64,000 bases of DNA from Botrytis cinerea B05.10 (GCF_000143535.2 NC_037327.1:62001-126000); one strand, 5' to 3'; counted from the first letter of the stretch, positions 1 to 12,024 are shown. Numbers and translations: made by a program. The notes: generated by a model from the letters alone, not told the origin.

Positions 1-326
1 CTGCGCTGGATCAGTAATGCAGCAATCTTTAGCGATCCCAGACCTACTCGTCCGAGGCCAATGCCAGTGAACAATTGTTTTGATAGAGTTATAATAGCAT
101 TACTATCTTATTTGTTCGAATCAGCGTCTTACTAAGACACAATATAAGGGCTTACGTCCCTGGCACATACCTTTCCTTTTGAAATTCTTTAGTTTTTATA
201 ATAAGAATTGAAATGTTTATATCTTACGAGATGTTTCAATGAGTAAGTAACAACGTTGATTATGATATTTGAGCTCATTTTTTGAAATATAAGGATTCTC
301 TTTTGATTTATGAATAAGATAAGTTA
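1..326. other. Mid-GC to AT-rich lead-in, no gene seen
   Basis: The first ~160 bases have ordinary base composition and then grade into AT-rich DNA. I see no ORF of useful length, no tRNA-like fold and no conserved motif. It may be the tail of a feature that begins outside the window. Confidence 0.5.
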
Positions 327-375
327 CTAGCCGTCGGGGAAAAAGAATTTTTCAGATTGTGGATTCATAGTAGCT
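327..375 (+). repeat. Terminal repeat of CTAGCCGTCGGGG family, left-type end
   Basis: A ~49-bp sequence starts CTAGCCGTCGGGGAAAA directly after a TA dinucleotide (325-326). It matches, in inverse orientation, the sequence at 6536-6584 at about 43 of 49 positions, and it matches the ends of three short MITEs at 22087, 25348 and 53167. It is therefore an end of the same transposon family. Pairing with 6584 would give a ~6.3-kb element, but that interval overlaps another inverted-repeat structure (4523-11255), so this may be a solitary end. Confidence 0.7.
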
Positions 376-420
376 TTTTTCTTCTTTTTTTCTTTTTTTC
401 TTGTTTTTGAGATACATATA

Positions 421-588
421 TTTTTATTTTTATTTTTATTTTTATTTTTATTTTTATTTTTATTTTTATTTTTATTTTTATTTTTATTTTTATTTTTATT
501 TTTATTTTTATTTTTATTTTTATTTTTATTTTTATTTTTATTTTTATTTTTATTTTTATTTTTATTTTTATTTTTATTTTTATTTTTT
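421..588. repeat. (TTTTTA)n microsatellite, about 28 units
   Basis: This is an almost uninterrupted hexanucleotide array. The open frame across it encodes only alternating Phe/Tyr and is an artefact of the repeat. The uniformity of the units contrasts with the degraded surroundings and suggests recent slippage growth. Confidence 0.95.
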
Positions 589-639
589 TAATCTTTATGA
601 GGGCCAGCTCTCAAACTCTCGATCCTTGTTATGCTTGAG

Positions 640-1010
640 ATTTAATAATAATAATAATAATAAACTTCGCTAACCTCTCATTTCTAGCTCGTATAGAAAC
701 GCTGGAGGTGCAATTAATTTTTAAAACCTCAAAACCTCAAAATCTCAAAATCTTATAAATCTCATAAATCTCTTCCTAAATCTCTTCCTAATTCTCTTCC
801 TAATTCTCTTTCTAATTCTCTTCCTAATTCTCTTTCTAATTCTCTTTCTTATTCTCCTTTCTAATTCTCCTTTCTAATTCTCCTTTCTAATTCTCCTTTC
901 TAATTCTCCTTTCTAATTCTTCTTTCTAATTCTCCTTTCTAATTCTCCTTTTTAATTCTCCTTTCTAATTTCTTTTCTGATTCTCCTTTCTTATTCTTTT
1001 TCTAATTCTC
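640..1010 (+). repeat. Repeat-element end with 12-bp minisatellite
   Basis: A short (AAT)n run (about 642-662) is followed by a ~60-bp sequence, then CCTCAAAA-type repeats, then about 18 degenerate copies of a 12-13-bp unit close to TAATTCTCTTTC (about 775-1010). The same order of sequences occurs on the opposite strand at 49158-49440: the 12-mer array, then the linker, then the ~60-bp sequence, then (ATT)n. The two sites are therefore inverted copies of one repeat family and not independent simple repeats. Confidence 0.75.
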
Positions 1011-1229
1011 GTTTATATAATCTGATGACTTACTAATCAAGGATATTGAGATTTCGATTTGATAATTGATTAGATTTATAGTAAGATATTTATATTAATA
1101 TATAACTTTACAATTAAAGTTTAAAAAGTAATAGAAAGTAATAAAAATACTATATTTGAAAAATGTATAACAAATTCTAATAGAATATATCATTAGTAAT
1201 TAGTTCATATATCTTCAAAAGATTATATA

Positions 1230-1666
1230 ACGTGGTTTATTAGTGAATGGGTTATATCAGTGAATGAATCATTTGAAAATACATTAAAATTAGACCTTTT
1301 TCAATATTCTTATTTTGATAATTAATCATTATTTTGAAAAAAGAAAAGAACTTTCAATGATAATAAATGATTAGCTTTTTATAAATCTAATTTTTTATAA
1401 ATATTTTTATTATATTCTAAAAAAAGTAGAAATTGTTACAATTTTCGTTACAAAAAAGTTATTCTTATAATAACTATTATAATAATTTGATTTTTCAATA
1501 AATAATTGATTTTTATAATATTTATATAATTAAATCTCAATATTTTTCAGATATCTTCAAATTATATTATTGAATAAAGAAAGTGTATGGTTATACACAA
1601 ACAAATTTTATATATAAAATAAAATGACTCATTCACTAATATAACCCACTCACTAATAAACTACAT
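1230..1666. mobile_element. 437-bp MITE with TA target duplication
   Basis: The first ~47 bases (start ACGTGGTTTATTAG) are the reverse complement of the last ~50 (end CTAATAAACTACAT). Nearly all differences are C/T or G/A transitions. A TA dinucleotide flanks each side (1228-1229, 1667-1668), the target preference of Tc1/mariner elements. The interior is AT-rich with no coding capacity, so it is a non-autonomous, RIP-affected copy. Family assignment is inferred only from TIR structure and TA. Confidence 0.65.
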
Positions 1667-2517
1667 TATTAGATTGAAATTGTTTTATAATAATTTAACC
1701 TTCTCATTAACTAAAACAATCCTATTCTAGTATCAATATATTACTTATAATCAATCAAAAGGGGTTTTATAAATTTGTAAATATAAAAATGATCTATTAT
1801 ATAGATATATGATTACATAATACATGAGTACATTTCCATTTAGTTTGCTTTTACGAATTCATTAAGAGATACAAGATTAAATGACTAATTAATGTATTTT
1901 TACTATTATAATTATATATGTCTATAATTATTAGTCTAGTTTTTATATAGACTGACTTCTAGTTCTTTCGCATTTTTAATTAATTAATATAGTTAGATTA
2001 ATTTGTAATATTGTATTTTTTTCTTAGTTAAATAACTCGAATTTTTATTTTAAAGATTTTCTTTTATTTAATTTTTTAATAATTAAACATATTTATAAAT
2101 AAGAGAGTAAACTAGTGAAATAAATATATTGTTAACTATATAGAATTCACTATAGTAATCTAAATATAAATCGGAAAAAGAAAGGTATTTTTTACATATA
2201 TAAGATTCATATATTATATCTTTCGAATAAAACATATATGTGTATTCATTTTAAGTTTTAAAAAAAGCTTAAAATTAAATCAAAGATTCTTTAGATAAAA
2301 AGAGTATATAATATGAGTTTTATAAGTTTCTATTAAAAATTATTAAAATGTAATACTAAAAAAAGATTAAAGATAATATTTCAGTTCTATTCCGATATTA
2401 AAAATGTTTTATTAATTTATATATAAGTTTATTCAAAAATTAATTAAGATAAAAATTCTTTATAATATTAAAAAATAATTAGTAGAATTTTAAAAAATTA
2501 AAATAAAAGAATATAAA

Positions 2518-2632
2518 AGAGTAGTATAAGAAAGTATAAGAGAGTATAAGAAAGTATAAGAGAATATAAGAAAGTATAAGAAAGTATAAGAGAGTATAAG
2601 AAAGTGTCAGAGAGTATAAGAGAATATAAGAT
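2518..2632. repeat. Tandem repeat, ~10-bp unit AGTATAAGAA/G
   Basis: About eleven consecutive copies of a 10-bp purine-rich unit are present with small variations. It is a simple minisatellite in AT-rich DNA. Confidence 0.9.
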
Positions 2633-3489
2633 TAGTTTTTTTTAATTTATAGGAGAAGGAATTATAAGTATTGAGTAATAATGTTATTTGAGTTTCAAAT
2701 CACGTTTTCCATATATAATACTAGTATATTAGTATGTTTATATGTATTCATTCATATTATAATAATTATAAATTATAATTTTAATTTAAATTCTTCTAAT
2801 AAGGGACTAGAAACTTTCTTTAAATGAATTAAATCATAATAAGTAGTAAATAGTATATAAAAAGAATTTTTATTATTACTTTCAAAATATATACTCTCTT
2901 TAATTATCAAAATAATTATAATATTATTAGATTGATTTCAATATAGCAAGAAAAATAATTAATTATAAGAATTTTAAAGTATAATTCGATTATTTATATA
3001 CTTATAAGATTATATATAACGTTATATTTATATTATGATTTAGTATGTTTTTTAATAATAGAAATCTATAATTAATTTAATCGGTTAAAATGATTCAATT
3101 ATGTCTAATCTAACTAATCTAATTATATCTAATTTGATTAGTATAATTATATTAATTATTTTCGGGATAGGGATCATATAATCGTGCTAGCGCCTTTCGA
3201 CACTACAATAATACGTTTCGTCATCCTAGCTTTTAAAACCTTAAGTAATATTATAATAGTATAAATTATAGTACTATATTGACTTTATCATCCCTATAGT
3301 AATACTTATAATTATATCTAATCTAATCAATCTAATCAGTATAATTGATTTAATTATATCAAATTCATTACAATTACATTATAATACAAAGATTATAATA
3401 ATCGAGAAGAAATAGCTCCTTCTTCTTCTCAAACCACTACATTGTTATTCAGCTCTTTCAACACAAGTATTAATTAGAACTTTACTAAT

Positions 3490-3640
3490 CAATTATATCA
3501 ATCTCCTCAAATCAAGTGCCCCCCCTAAATCAATTAATCTCCCCAAATCAATTGATTCCCCCGAATCAATCATGTCAATCTCCTCAAATTGAACGACTTC
3601 TCCAGTCAATCATATCGATCTCCTCAAATTGAATAATGAG
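3490..3640. repeat. Degenerate CCTCAAATCAATcA-type repeat
   Basis: Several diverged copies of a ~20-30-bp unit containing ATCTCCTCAAATTGAA or CCCCAAATCAATT follow each other. The decay makes the unit length uncertain. Confidence 0.6.
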
Positions 3641-4299
3641 AGGTTTCCAAAGTAAACTCCTTGATTCCTCTTCTTCAATTTTTTCTTTTTATCTCGCTTT
3701 ATCTTACTTGTCAATTAAACAATCCTACCCTTCATACAAGAAACCCAAATTCCCACCTCATTCCAAATGAAGTCGACCCCACTTTGTATTATCTCGCTCT
3801 ACCCTTCTTTTTGTCTATATACATTTTGTTGTGTGTGAATTGAGAATCATTAATAGGATATACAATAATCTTTTTATAATAGAAACAGATCAGCCGCTAT
3901 AATAGCAGCACTATTGATAATGAACAATAATAAACGACTAATAACAATTAGTAAAAGAAATTGATATCTATACATTGCTGTGACTTTCAGCATTGAAGAA
4001 GACAACTTAAGATGTGAAGAATGTGAGGTTAAGTTTTGGGTGCTTAAAGGTTATATTATGTAGACTTAAGTAATTGAAAGACTTTGATGTAAGCGGTGGC
4101 GGTCTTGTTTAAAGGCAAGCGCGAGTGGGACTTGAAGGTCTGGCGAATAGCTGGGGCTGAATTTTCGAGGATGAAGAGAAGGACAGATAATGATGTTAAT
4201 GATTTTTAGAACAATATTCGATCGTGCATGTACTTGGAGCATCTGTTTGGTGGCTAGAAGCAATGCAATAGATAGCTACTCGGTATATGACCTCGGCAC

Positions 4300-4450
4300 A
4301 GTACTTGGTGAGTGGACTTGATGTATGGACTTCGCAGCAAGACGCTACTTGGCAGATTGGTACTTGGCGACGGACTTGGTGACGGACTTGACAATGGATT
4401 TGATAACAAACATGACGATGGACTTGGTGGCGAAAAGTGACTTGGTAAAT
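4300..4450. repeat. Degenerate GGACTTGGTGAC repeat
   Basis: The motif GGACTTG or GTACTTGG recurs about ten times with spacings of 9-20 bp. The local base composition is higher in G than the neighbours. It may be a minisatellite remnant or a low-complexity coding remnant. No frame stays open across it on the plus strand. Confidence 0.55.
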
Positions 4451-4522
4451 TAGTACTTATGCATGTATTAAGAAAATAGTAGGAGCAGATAGTGCTGAAT
4501 GGGAAGAGTTAGGGTTTGAATG

Positions 4523-5260
4523 TACAGTACTAACGCACTCCTATTAGCCGGCCGGATTTTATCTGGAATTCATTAACACCAACATTCAATTCAATTATTA
4601 TTATTAAATCAATCATTCAATATTTTGTTTTAAATTTTGAATGCGTTTTTGATTTATATATATATATATATTAATAATGTAAAGTTTTATTAAAATATTA
4701 TAATAGAATCTTTTAATATTTAGTATGTTAGTTATTTGTTGTGATATAGATTTTTATTTTATCTTTCATATTTGTTTTCAAATTTATAAATATATTATTG
4801 TTTAATATATTTCAAATTGTTTATAAAGTATTCTTTAACCTTATTTAATATATTTCGATTTATTTTTATTTGTTGTAATATTTGGAAATATTTCAAAAAT
4901 ATATACTTTTAGATATTATCAAATATACTTTATAAAATTAAGATTGGAATTATAAAAAGATTAGAAATCGATTAAAGGAATTTTTTTTTAAAATCACTTT
5001 AATATTTTATAAATATAATATATAAAAGTACTATTCTATATAAATTAATATCTCTTATTCAATCTCACTCAAATAGAAATTAGCTCTTTATTAAAAATTT
5101 CAAAATAAGAATTGATATTATACTCGAACTTTTTATTTTCGAAATCCCTATTTATAATATAAAACTTACTTTTTTCGATATTATAAAAGCCTTTTAAAAT
5201 TATAATCTTTATATTTTTATTTATAAAATAGATTTGAATTATATTTCGTTTTAATTTTTG
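4523..5260 (+). repeat. Left arm of a long inverted repeat (pairs with 10510-11255)
   Basis: About 740 bp is the reverse complement of 10510-11255 with many transition differences. The outermost part (TACAGTACTA..., GGCCRGATTTTA..., GGAATTCATYAA) and the inner part (AAAGCCTTT..ATTATAATC) can both be aligned by eye. It is either a very long TIR of one 6.7-kb element or two oppositely oriented copies of one repeat. Confidence 0.7.
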
Positions 5261-6535
5261 ATATAAAGTATGAAAGATCTATTTTTGATTTTTTGATTTT
5301 TTTTGTTTTACAAAGTATTTATTTAATTAAAAGATTAATGTTTATTCTTTTATTATTTATTTTTTATAATTTAAATATTAGGCTAGTTTTTTAATTGTAT
5401 TTTTTTTTATAAATTCAAACTTCTTTTTAGCTTTTCAATTGTTTGTATTATTCTTTTTAAAAATGTATTATATTATATTTTTATTATAATTAAGAGTATA
5501 TATATTAATGGTTTGCTAGTAGATGGATTTGGGGAATATTTAAATATAATTTAATAGGGTGTATTTGTTTTGAGGTGAATATGATTTCTTTTTAGTTTTT
5601 TTAAATAGAATGATTTCGTTGATATATTGTAAGCTTTTTAATACAGTTTATTGAATAGTTTTGTAAGAGATTCTGAGGTTAATTGTGATTTGTATACGTT
5701 TAGTATTCTCTTTAGTCTTTTTAATAATTCTATTATAGTTATATAAATTCAATTGCATTTCAGGAATATTATTAAAATTAATTGACTTCAATAGAGTATA
5801 TTGTAGTAGTATAATTAATAAAATAAATTATAGTATTGAAGAATAAAATATATCAAAAATGAAAAAAACGTGTTTCGACTAGTGGGAGTATATGGTGATT
5901 GTAGAGTTGTAATTTATTAAAATGTTGAACAAGAATGTGTATATATAGTGAGTTATTAAAGAGGAGAAATTGATTATAAATAATATACTAATGTTAGGAT
6001 AAAATTGTTTCAGCTAATACGGAACTAAATTATTAATTAATTATAAATAATGTATTCATATTAGGATAGGGTTGTATTGATTGATGAGGAGGTTAAATTA
6101 TTATAAAACAATTTTAATTTAACACGTAATATTTTGAAGATATATAGATTAATAGTTAAAGATATATTTTATTAAAATTTATTGTAAATATAATATTTTT
6201 ATTATTTTTTGTATTTTAATTATAAAGTTATATATCAATATGTTGGAAATATAGGATATACAATATATAATATATTATATAACTGATGACATATGTGTAT
6301 ATATATATATATATATATTTCATTTTGTAATCTAGATTTTATATTTATAAAAGGTTGATATATATAATTATTAATATATGCAATCATTATTCTATCATTT
6401 TTCTCTTTAATATAATATAGATATCTTATTATAAATCTAATCAGTAAGCTATTAAACTTTGAGTATAGTGAGTATCGGGGGTCTGGGCTGGCTCTTATAA
6501 AGATTAAAATATTATACATTTCAAAAATAAGAAAA
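5261..6535. other. AT-rich, no gene; contains (TA)n at 6291-6320
   Basis: This is AT-rich DNA between the left inverted arm and a transposon end. A (TA)n run of about 12 units lies near 6291-6320. The 94-codon minus-strand ORF here is mostly Ile/Tyr/Asn encoded by AT-rich sequence and the TA run, and I do not regard it as a gene. Confidence 0.6.
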
Positions 6536-6584
6536 AGCTTCTATGAATCCACAGTTTGAAAAAATCTTTTCCCCCGACGGCTAG
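6536..6584 (-). repeat. Terminal repeat of CTAGCCGTCGGGG family, right-type end
   Basis: Read on the minus strand this begins CTAGCCGTCGGGGGAAAA and continues through CTGTGGATTCATAG. It matches 327-375 over ~49 bp. The dinucleotide after it is TG, not TA, so a clean TA duplication with 325-326 is absent. Confidence 0.7.
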
Positions 6585-7668
6585 TGAGTATAACTCTATA
6601 ATGATAGAATCCGTGAGTAACGAAGCGGCCGCTTTATGAGCTCAAGAAAATTTTTAATAATTTATATTAAAAAAAGCATTTTTAAAGTATTGATTATGAG
6701 GCTTTTTTTTCTTTCATAAATAAGTAGAAAATTTTATTTCAAAGGGACTTTATGAATTTCTTGAATTTGAAAGCTATTTTTAATTTTTAATTTAAGAATC
6801 ATTAGAATATTTGTTTATTTTGAATTCAATTAATAATCGAATTTAATAGGAATATATAGGTTAAAGCTATATAATATTTATACTTTTATAGTATATTCTA
6901 TATGATATGATATAGTGGTAAAGCTTTTAATTAAAGAATAAATTGAAAATGATGTAAATGATTTATTCTTTATTCCTTTTTCTTTTTAAACTTTCGACTA
7001 ATATCTTTTATTCTCTTTCTAATTATTATACTTATTTCTTTTCTTCTTCTAACTTTCACACTTGCTTCCCTTTTGTCTATCTTTTTTATAATTCTAAAAC
7101 TCATCGAATTCTGAAATCTCTAAGACTCTTTAAAACCCTCATTTTTTTTTTAAAAAAAAAAAAAGTCAATACTAAATAGATTCTATTTAAAATAACGAAT
7201 ATTTTTTAATAAAATAGCTATTTTATTAATAATAAAGAGAATATATTATAAATGTAATATATATATTAAAATTTGTATGGGGATTTAGATTGAATTTCTT
7301 TTTATTGAAAATATTAACTTTATTATTATAAAGTAAATGTTATAATAAAGAGAAGCAATTCGATATATGTATTTAATGTATATAATGAACGTATGTATGG
7401 AATTAATGATGAAGATGGATTTGATGAATTGTAAGAAGAGATCTGTTTGAGTCGGCGTCAAGGAAGTCCAAAGCAGGATGAAATGAGTTGAGAGGTAATA
7501 TAAGAAGAAAGGAGAAATAAGGTAAAAAGTTAGGGGGGAGAAGTAATTTAGTAAATTGATCTTCTGTGAATTCCTGAGGCAAGATGATTGTGATTTCAGT
7601 TTGATAGCTGATTTGAAGGAGAGGTCTGTATCGGAACGTACGATATCATATGACTAAGCGAATTATAT

Positions 7669-7945
7669 GATTCTTCCCTTTATATATAGAGGGAAGAATT
7701 ATATTTTATATAGACTTTTTATAATACTTTATTTAGTGATTTGGATTCGCTTGTTTTTTAATGAAATTAAATATTAATTAATATTTATCTTTTAAAGGTA
7801 TTTATAAATTAGATTACTTTCTGAGAATTTATATAAAGATATTTATATAAAAATGAAAATGATGATTTAGACTATTTAATGAGATATTTTTGAAGAAAAT
7901 GAATAAGATTGTATTAGATTGAGTTTATATATGATTTGTGTAAAA
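7669..7945 (+). repeat. Direct repeat copy 1 inside the 1.7-kb element
   Basis: This aligns with 8858-9148 at roughly 80%. Where they differ, this copy usually carries T or A and the other C or G (ATATATGATTTGTGT here, ACGTACGATCTGTGT there). That pattern fits RIP acting more strongly on this copy. Confidence 0.75.
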
Positions 7946-8857
7946 GAATTAGAATATTATTCTTTTGAATTATATATTAAAAAGGGATCTCTAATTATAA
8001 TTGATTTTTTTGGGATAATTTTATTCTATATCGATTCTATTTATATCTATTATATCTTGTTTAGAAGTCTAGTATACTTTTCGAACTCGAATTCCTTTTT
8101 TTTTTATAAAAAGAATTTTTTCTTTTTTTTATTAGAAATCTTTTATTAGATCTTTCTTCTTTATTTTATAATACGAAATATTCTTTTTCATGTATTTATT
8201 AAATTAGAAAGTAATTTGTCTATTGGGAATAATAGATTTAAATTATTCGATTCGAAAAATAAATGAAAAAGATTATAAAACTGAAAAGTTTATTATAATA
8301 TGAATAGCTATTTGATAAAATAATTTCAAAATCCTATATAAATTAAATCTCTATTTTTTTTTTTTTAAAAAAAAATATAGTATTTTTAGTGCTTTATAAG
8401 TTTCGAATTGTTGTTTTCTTATTAAAAAAAATTCAATTGTTTATATTTAGAATTTTGTAAAGAAATAAAAGAATAACTTATTTCTATTTATCTTTATATA
8501 ATCATTGAATACTTTACTCTCTTTTAGTTACATTTCAAATTCCAATTGAATATGATCTTATATAATCGAATCGATTTAATATTCTCCGTTAATTGTTTTA
8601 TTATAGTAAATAAAACTTTTCTTTATTTATATATAATTTTCAATTCGATTTGTTCTTTTTTTTTTAATTTAAATAAAAAATAAAGAAGATAAAAAGGAGG
8701 GGTAGTTTTATTTTAGGATTTAGGATTCAAGGGATTTAATTAATATAATTTGTTCTTTATATTGTATATTTTGAATTTTTATTAAAAATGGAAATTCTGT
8801 TTGTATTGGAACATATAATATTATATAATTAGATGAATTATATGGTTTTGCTTATAT

Positions 8858-9148
8858 AAAGGGAAGAATTATATTTTATAATAGATTATTTCAATTTATA
8901 TTATTTATTTTGTATAGACTTTTTATAATACTTTATTTAGTAATTTGAATTCAATATTTTTTTAAGTAAAATTAGATATTAATTAATATTTACTTTTTAA
9001 AGGTATTTATAAATTAAATTACTTTTTGAGAATTCATATAAAGGCATTTGTATAAAGATGAAGATAATGGTTTAGACTATTTAATGAGATATTCTTTGAG
9101 AAGACGAACAAGATTATATTAGACTGAGTTTACGTACGATCTGTGTGT
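8858..9148 (+). repeat. Direct repeat copy 2 inside the 1.7-kb element
   Basis: This is the partner of 7669-7945, about 1.2 kb downstream in the same orientation. It begins around AAGGGAAGAATTATATTTTA, the sequence that also forms the inner part of the TIRs. It retains more C and G than copy 1. Confidence 0.75.
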
Positions 9149-9329
9149 GTCTGGTTTCACTTGGGGGGAGGTCGAATTCAAATCACCAGGTAAAGAAAGC
9201 ACTATAAAAAGTCTATACAAAATGAATAATATGAATTGAGATGATCTATCATAAGGTATAATTCTTCCCTCTATATATAAAGGGAAGAATTATGTTTTTC
9301 GCTTAGTCATATGATATCGTACGTTCCGA

Positions 9330-10509
9330 CAGTCTGGTAATAGAGACTTTGTAAATCGTATGAGCCAGTCTTGAATTGAAGTTGAGGAGGTTTTGGGTTG
9401 GTAGAAAAATAATGGTGGTAATTTTGATAGGGGTGAGTAAGATGAGGTGAGAAGAGGATCGAAGTAAAGTAAGTTGAGAGAGAGAAGAAAGATCGATATC
9501 GTGTTTTTTGATATTGATAAGTGATGAGGAGAAGTTTGAGGTGGAGGTAAAAGGAGGTAAATAGAGAAATAAAGGGGGGTAAGATATAACGAAAGAAGAA
9601 AGTTTATATTATATTCCAAGATTAACAAAAGTTGCAAAGAGAGAAAGAGCCAACTCATATAATGTGTGTGATGATTTCCTACGATTTATCAATATCATAA
9701 TGAGGGGTAAAGGGGGGAGAAAATGAGAGGAATATCATACCAGGGAAACAGAACGGACAGAGTGTTTATGGAAACTTAGAAGAGAAAAAATACCACAAGG
9801 TTATAATTCGAGAGCCACCAAAAGTCCAGATAAGTGGATTATCTTGATCGTATTATAGTATAAAGACTGGTGGGAGGAGAAGAGAGAAAACCAAGGAGTT
9901 CCATTAGGGTGCGAAGAAGATTGAGAGGAGGAAAAAGGAATAATTCAGTATGTATTGAGAATTTCATTCATCGACTTAGAGGCTTCAATTGGTCATACAG
10001 TAATCGTGCACACCTATTTGCCGAAACGCAAAAAACGCGTCAATTTAGTTTATTCATTTTTATAATAATTAATTGAATTATTATAGGAAAGGTAAAGGTG
10101 GGTGTATGACCTTTTGTAATTATAAAAGAACTTGGGATTTTCTTAATAACTATTTTCTATATTATTAAAATGGATGTGATATGTAACAAAAGAACTATTT
10201 TATTTAAAGTTTTTAGAGGGAGATTAAACATAAATTGAAATAAATAAATATTATTATAATATATAAGATTATAATCTAAATCGATTTATTAAAAAATATT
10301 ATTAGTTTGTAGATTTGAATATAAAAGGGATATTGTTAAGAGGATTTTTAAGAAGTATGAAATAATTAATTGAAAAATTAGAAAAAGGTTTAAATTTATA
10401 AGAGAATATATTATTAAAAGCTTAGTTTGATATCTAGCTCACTGGGGGTAGATAGTAGAGAAATGAGGTCTAATATTTTAATCAGATGAGTACTTTGTAG
10501 AATAGAAAA
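9330..10509. other. Purine-rich then AT-rich DNA, no confident gene
   Basis: Bases 9340-10050 have moderate GC with long purine-rich runs. The longest minus-strand frame (9290-9658, 122 codons) encodes a Leu/Pro/Ser-rich hydrophobic sequence typical of a translated purine-rich strand and starts inside the TIR, so I do not call it. From about 10080 the DNA is AT-rich. Confidence 0.55.
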
Positions 10510-11255
10510 GAGAGAGAAATTAAAAATGAAAATAGAAAATGATTTAAATATATAATATATATAAAAATATAAAGATTATAATCTAGAAAGGCTTTTGTAA
10601 TATTGAGAAAAGTAAACTTTATATTATAGATAAGGATTTCGAGAATAAAAAGTTTGAATATAGTATTAACTTTTATTTCGAAATTCTTAATAAGAAATTA
10701 ATTTCTATTTAGAAGGGATTAGATAAAGAGTATTAATTTATATGGGATAATATTTTTATATATTGAATTAATAAAATATTGAAATAATTTAGAATTAGAA
10801 ATATTCCTTTAATTGATTTCTAACCTCCTTATAATTCTGATTTCAATTTTATAAAGTATATTTAGTGATATCTAAAAATATATGTTTTTAAAATATTTTC
10901 TAATATTATATAAAATAAAAGCAAATCGAAATATACTAGGCAAAGGTTAGAAAGTATATTATAAACAATTTGGAATATATTAAACAACAATTTATTTATA
11001 AAATTAGAAGTTAATATAGAAAATAAAATAGAGACTTATATTATAGTAAACAATTGATATATTAAATATTAAAAGTTTGAGTTATAGAATTATTATATAA
11101 ATTATATAAATTAATATATATATATCAAAAGATGATCAAAATTTAATATTAAAACATTAAAGAATTGATTTAATAAATAGAATTGAATGAGGGGGTGGTA
11201 TTGATGAATTCCTGGGTAAAATCTGGCCGACGAACAGCTGTGCCCTAGTACTGTA
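10510..11255 (-). repeat. Right arm of the long inverted repeat (pairs with 4523-5260)
   Basis: This is the reverse-complement partner of 4523-5260. Its outer end is the GTACTGTA at 11248-11255. Differences between the arms are mainly transitions, as expected after RIP of duplicated DNA. Confidence 0.7.
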
Positions 11256-12024
11256 TGATGTCGTATGTGGGTTGAAATGAAGAATAAATGTAGACTACGC
11301 TCGGACGAAGCCACATCAATATCGATTGAAACGAATCGTTGGAGAGATAATAATAACTAAGGAGGGAAACCAAGAGAGCAGAGTAAGCAACCAAATTTAG
11401 ATACTCTCGTACTTTCATTTCACATCCCATCCTAATGTAGTTAAATGCGCGTCCACATTCAACAGCATCAAGATCTGATATATCAGCCCATAGAACGGTA
11501 CTTTGAGAGAGATGAGATGAACCGCGAAAACAGATTGAAGGAGAAGTAAAAGAAGAGAGAAGACAGGGGAGATGAAATATTATCATTATCATATCATCAT
11601 GTGTATATGAATGCTCTTCGTCCGTGGCATAAAGACCGATTGGCTGCTACCACCGCATGAAACAAAACAACAAAGAAAACAAATTGAGAAAGACAGAAAT
11701 TCTGAAAAATCAAAAAGTGAAAAGATGAGAAATTGAGAAAAGAAAAGACGGGATAGAACAGACCCGAACAGGACAGATGGGAATGGCACAGAAAGTTTCA
11801 TTTTCATCTTAATCTTAATACAAAGAAACTCCCAATATCATTAGCGAATATTTTCAACCGAACTACCTACAGCTCCCAACCTCTACTTCCTGTTACTCTT
11901 CCTCCTCATCTTTGTTGAAAACATCCATCCATATCTGTTATCATACCTTAGTAGTTATACTATCTCACATTGTTACATTTCCACCTATGCACGTAGCAAC
12001 GCCATCTCTCGAGCTCTTTTAATT
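11256..12024. other. Mid-GC upstream region of the 12025 gene, no confident gene
   Basis: GC content rises here, at the boundary between repeat DNA and the gene island. Overlapping minus-strand frames (11245-11592, 115 codons; 11589-11807, 72 codons) lie in different frames. Part of the first (CGRAFNYIRMGCEMKVREYL) looks protein-like, but no family is recognised and the rest is low complexity. It may be a decayed gene fragment. The stretch 11820-12024 would hold the promoter of the plus-strand gene; no clear element is visible. Confidence 0.4.

Larger units (their letters stand above)
1667..4522. other. AT-rich repeat-derived DNA without genes
   Basis: The stretch is strongly AT-biased except for a slightly GC-richer part at about 3400-4522. 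Short ORFs in it (up to 65 codons) have no recognisable content. It contains the tandem repeats listed separately and a pair of similar direct segments at about 3100-3150 and 3308-3360 (both rich in TCTAATCTAA) either side of a GC-richer 100-bp piece. No conserved gene is seen. Confidence 0.6.
7631..9329. mobile_element. 1.7-kb element with perfect 30-bp TIRs
   Basis: Bases 7631-7660 (start TCGGAACGTACGATATCATA) are the exact reverse complement of 9300-9329. Homology continues inward for another ~40 bp through a palindromic stretch (TTCTTCCCTTTATATATAGA...). The flanks 7621-7630 (GAGGTCTGTA) and 9330-9339 (CAGTCTGGTA) resemble each other but are not a clean duplication. The interior is AT-rich with no transposase frame. 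A non-autonomous DNA transposon or a gutted autonomous copy is likely; the superfamily is not determined. Confidence 0.7.

Noticed and set aside
401..673. 90-codon ORF of alternating Phe/Tyr
   Set aside because: It is the translation of the (TTTTTA)n repeat and has no gene features.
9290..9658. 122-codon minus-strand ORF
   Set aside because: Its end lies in a transposon TIR and its Leu/Pro/Ser content follows from a purine-rich strand.
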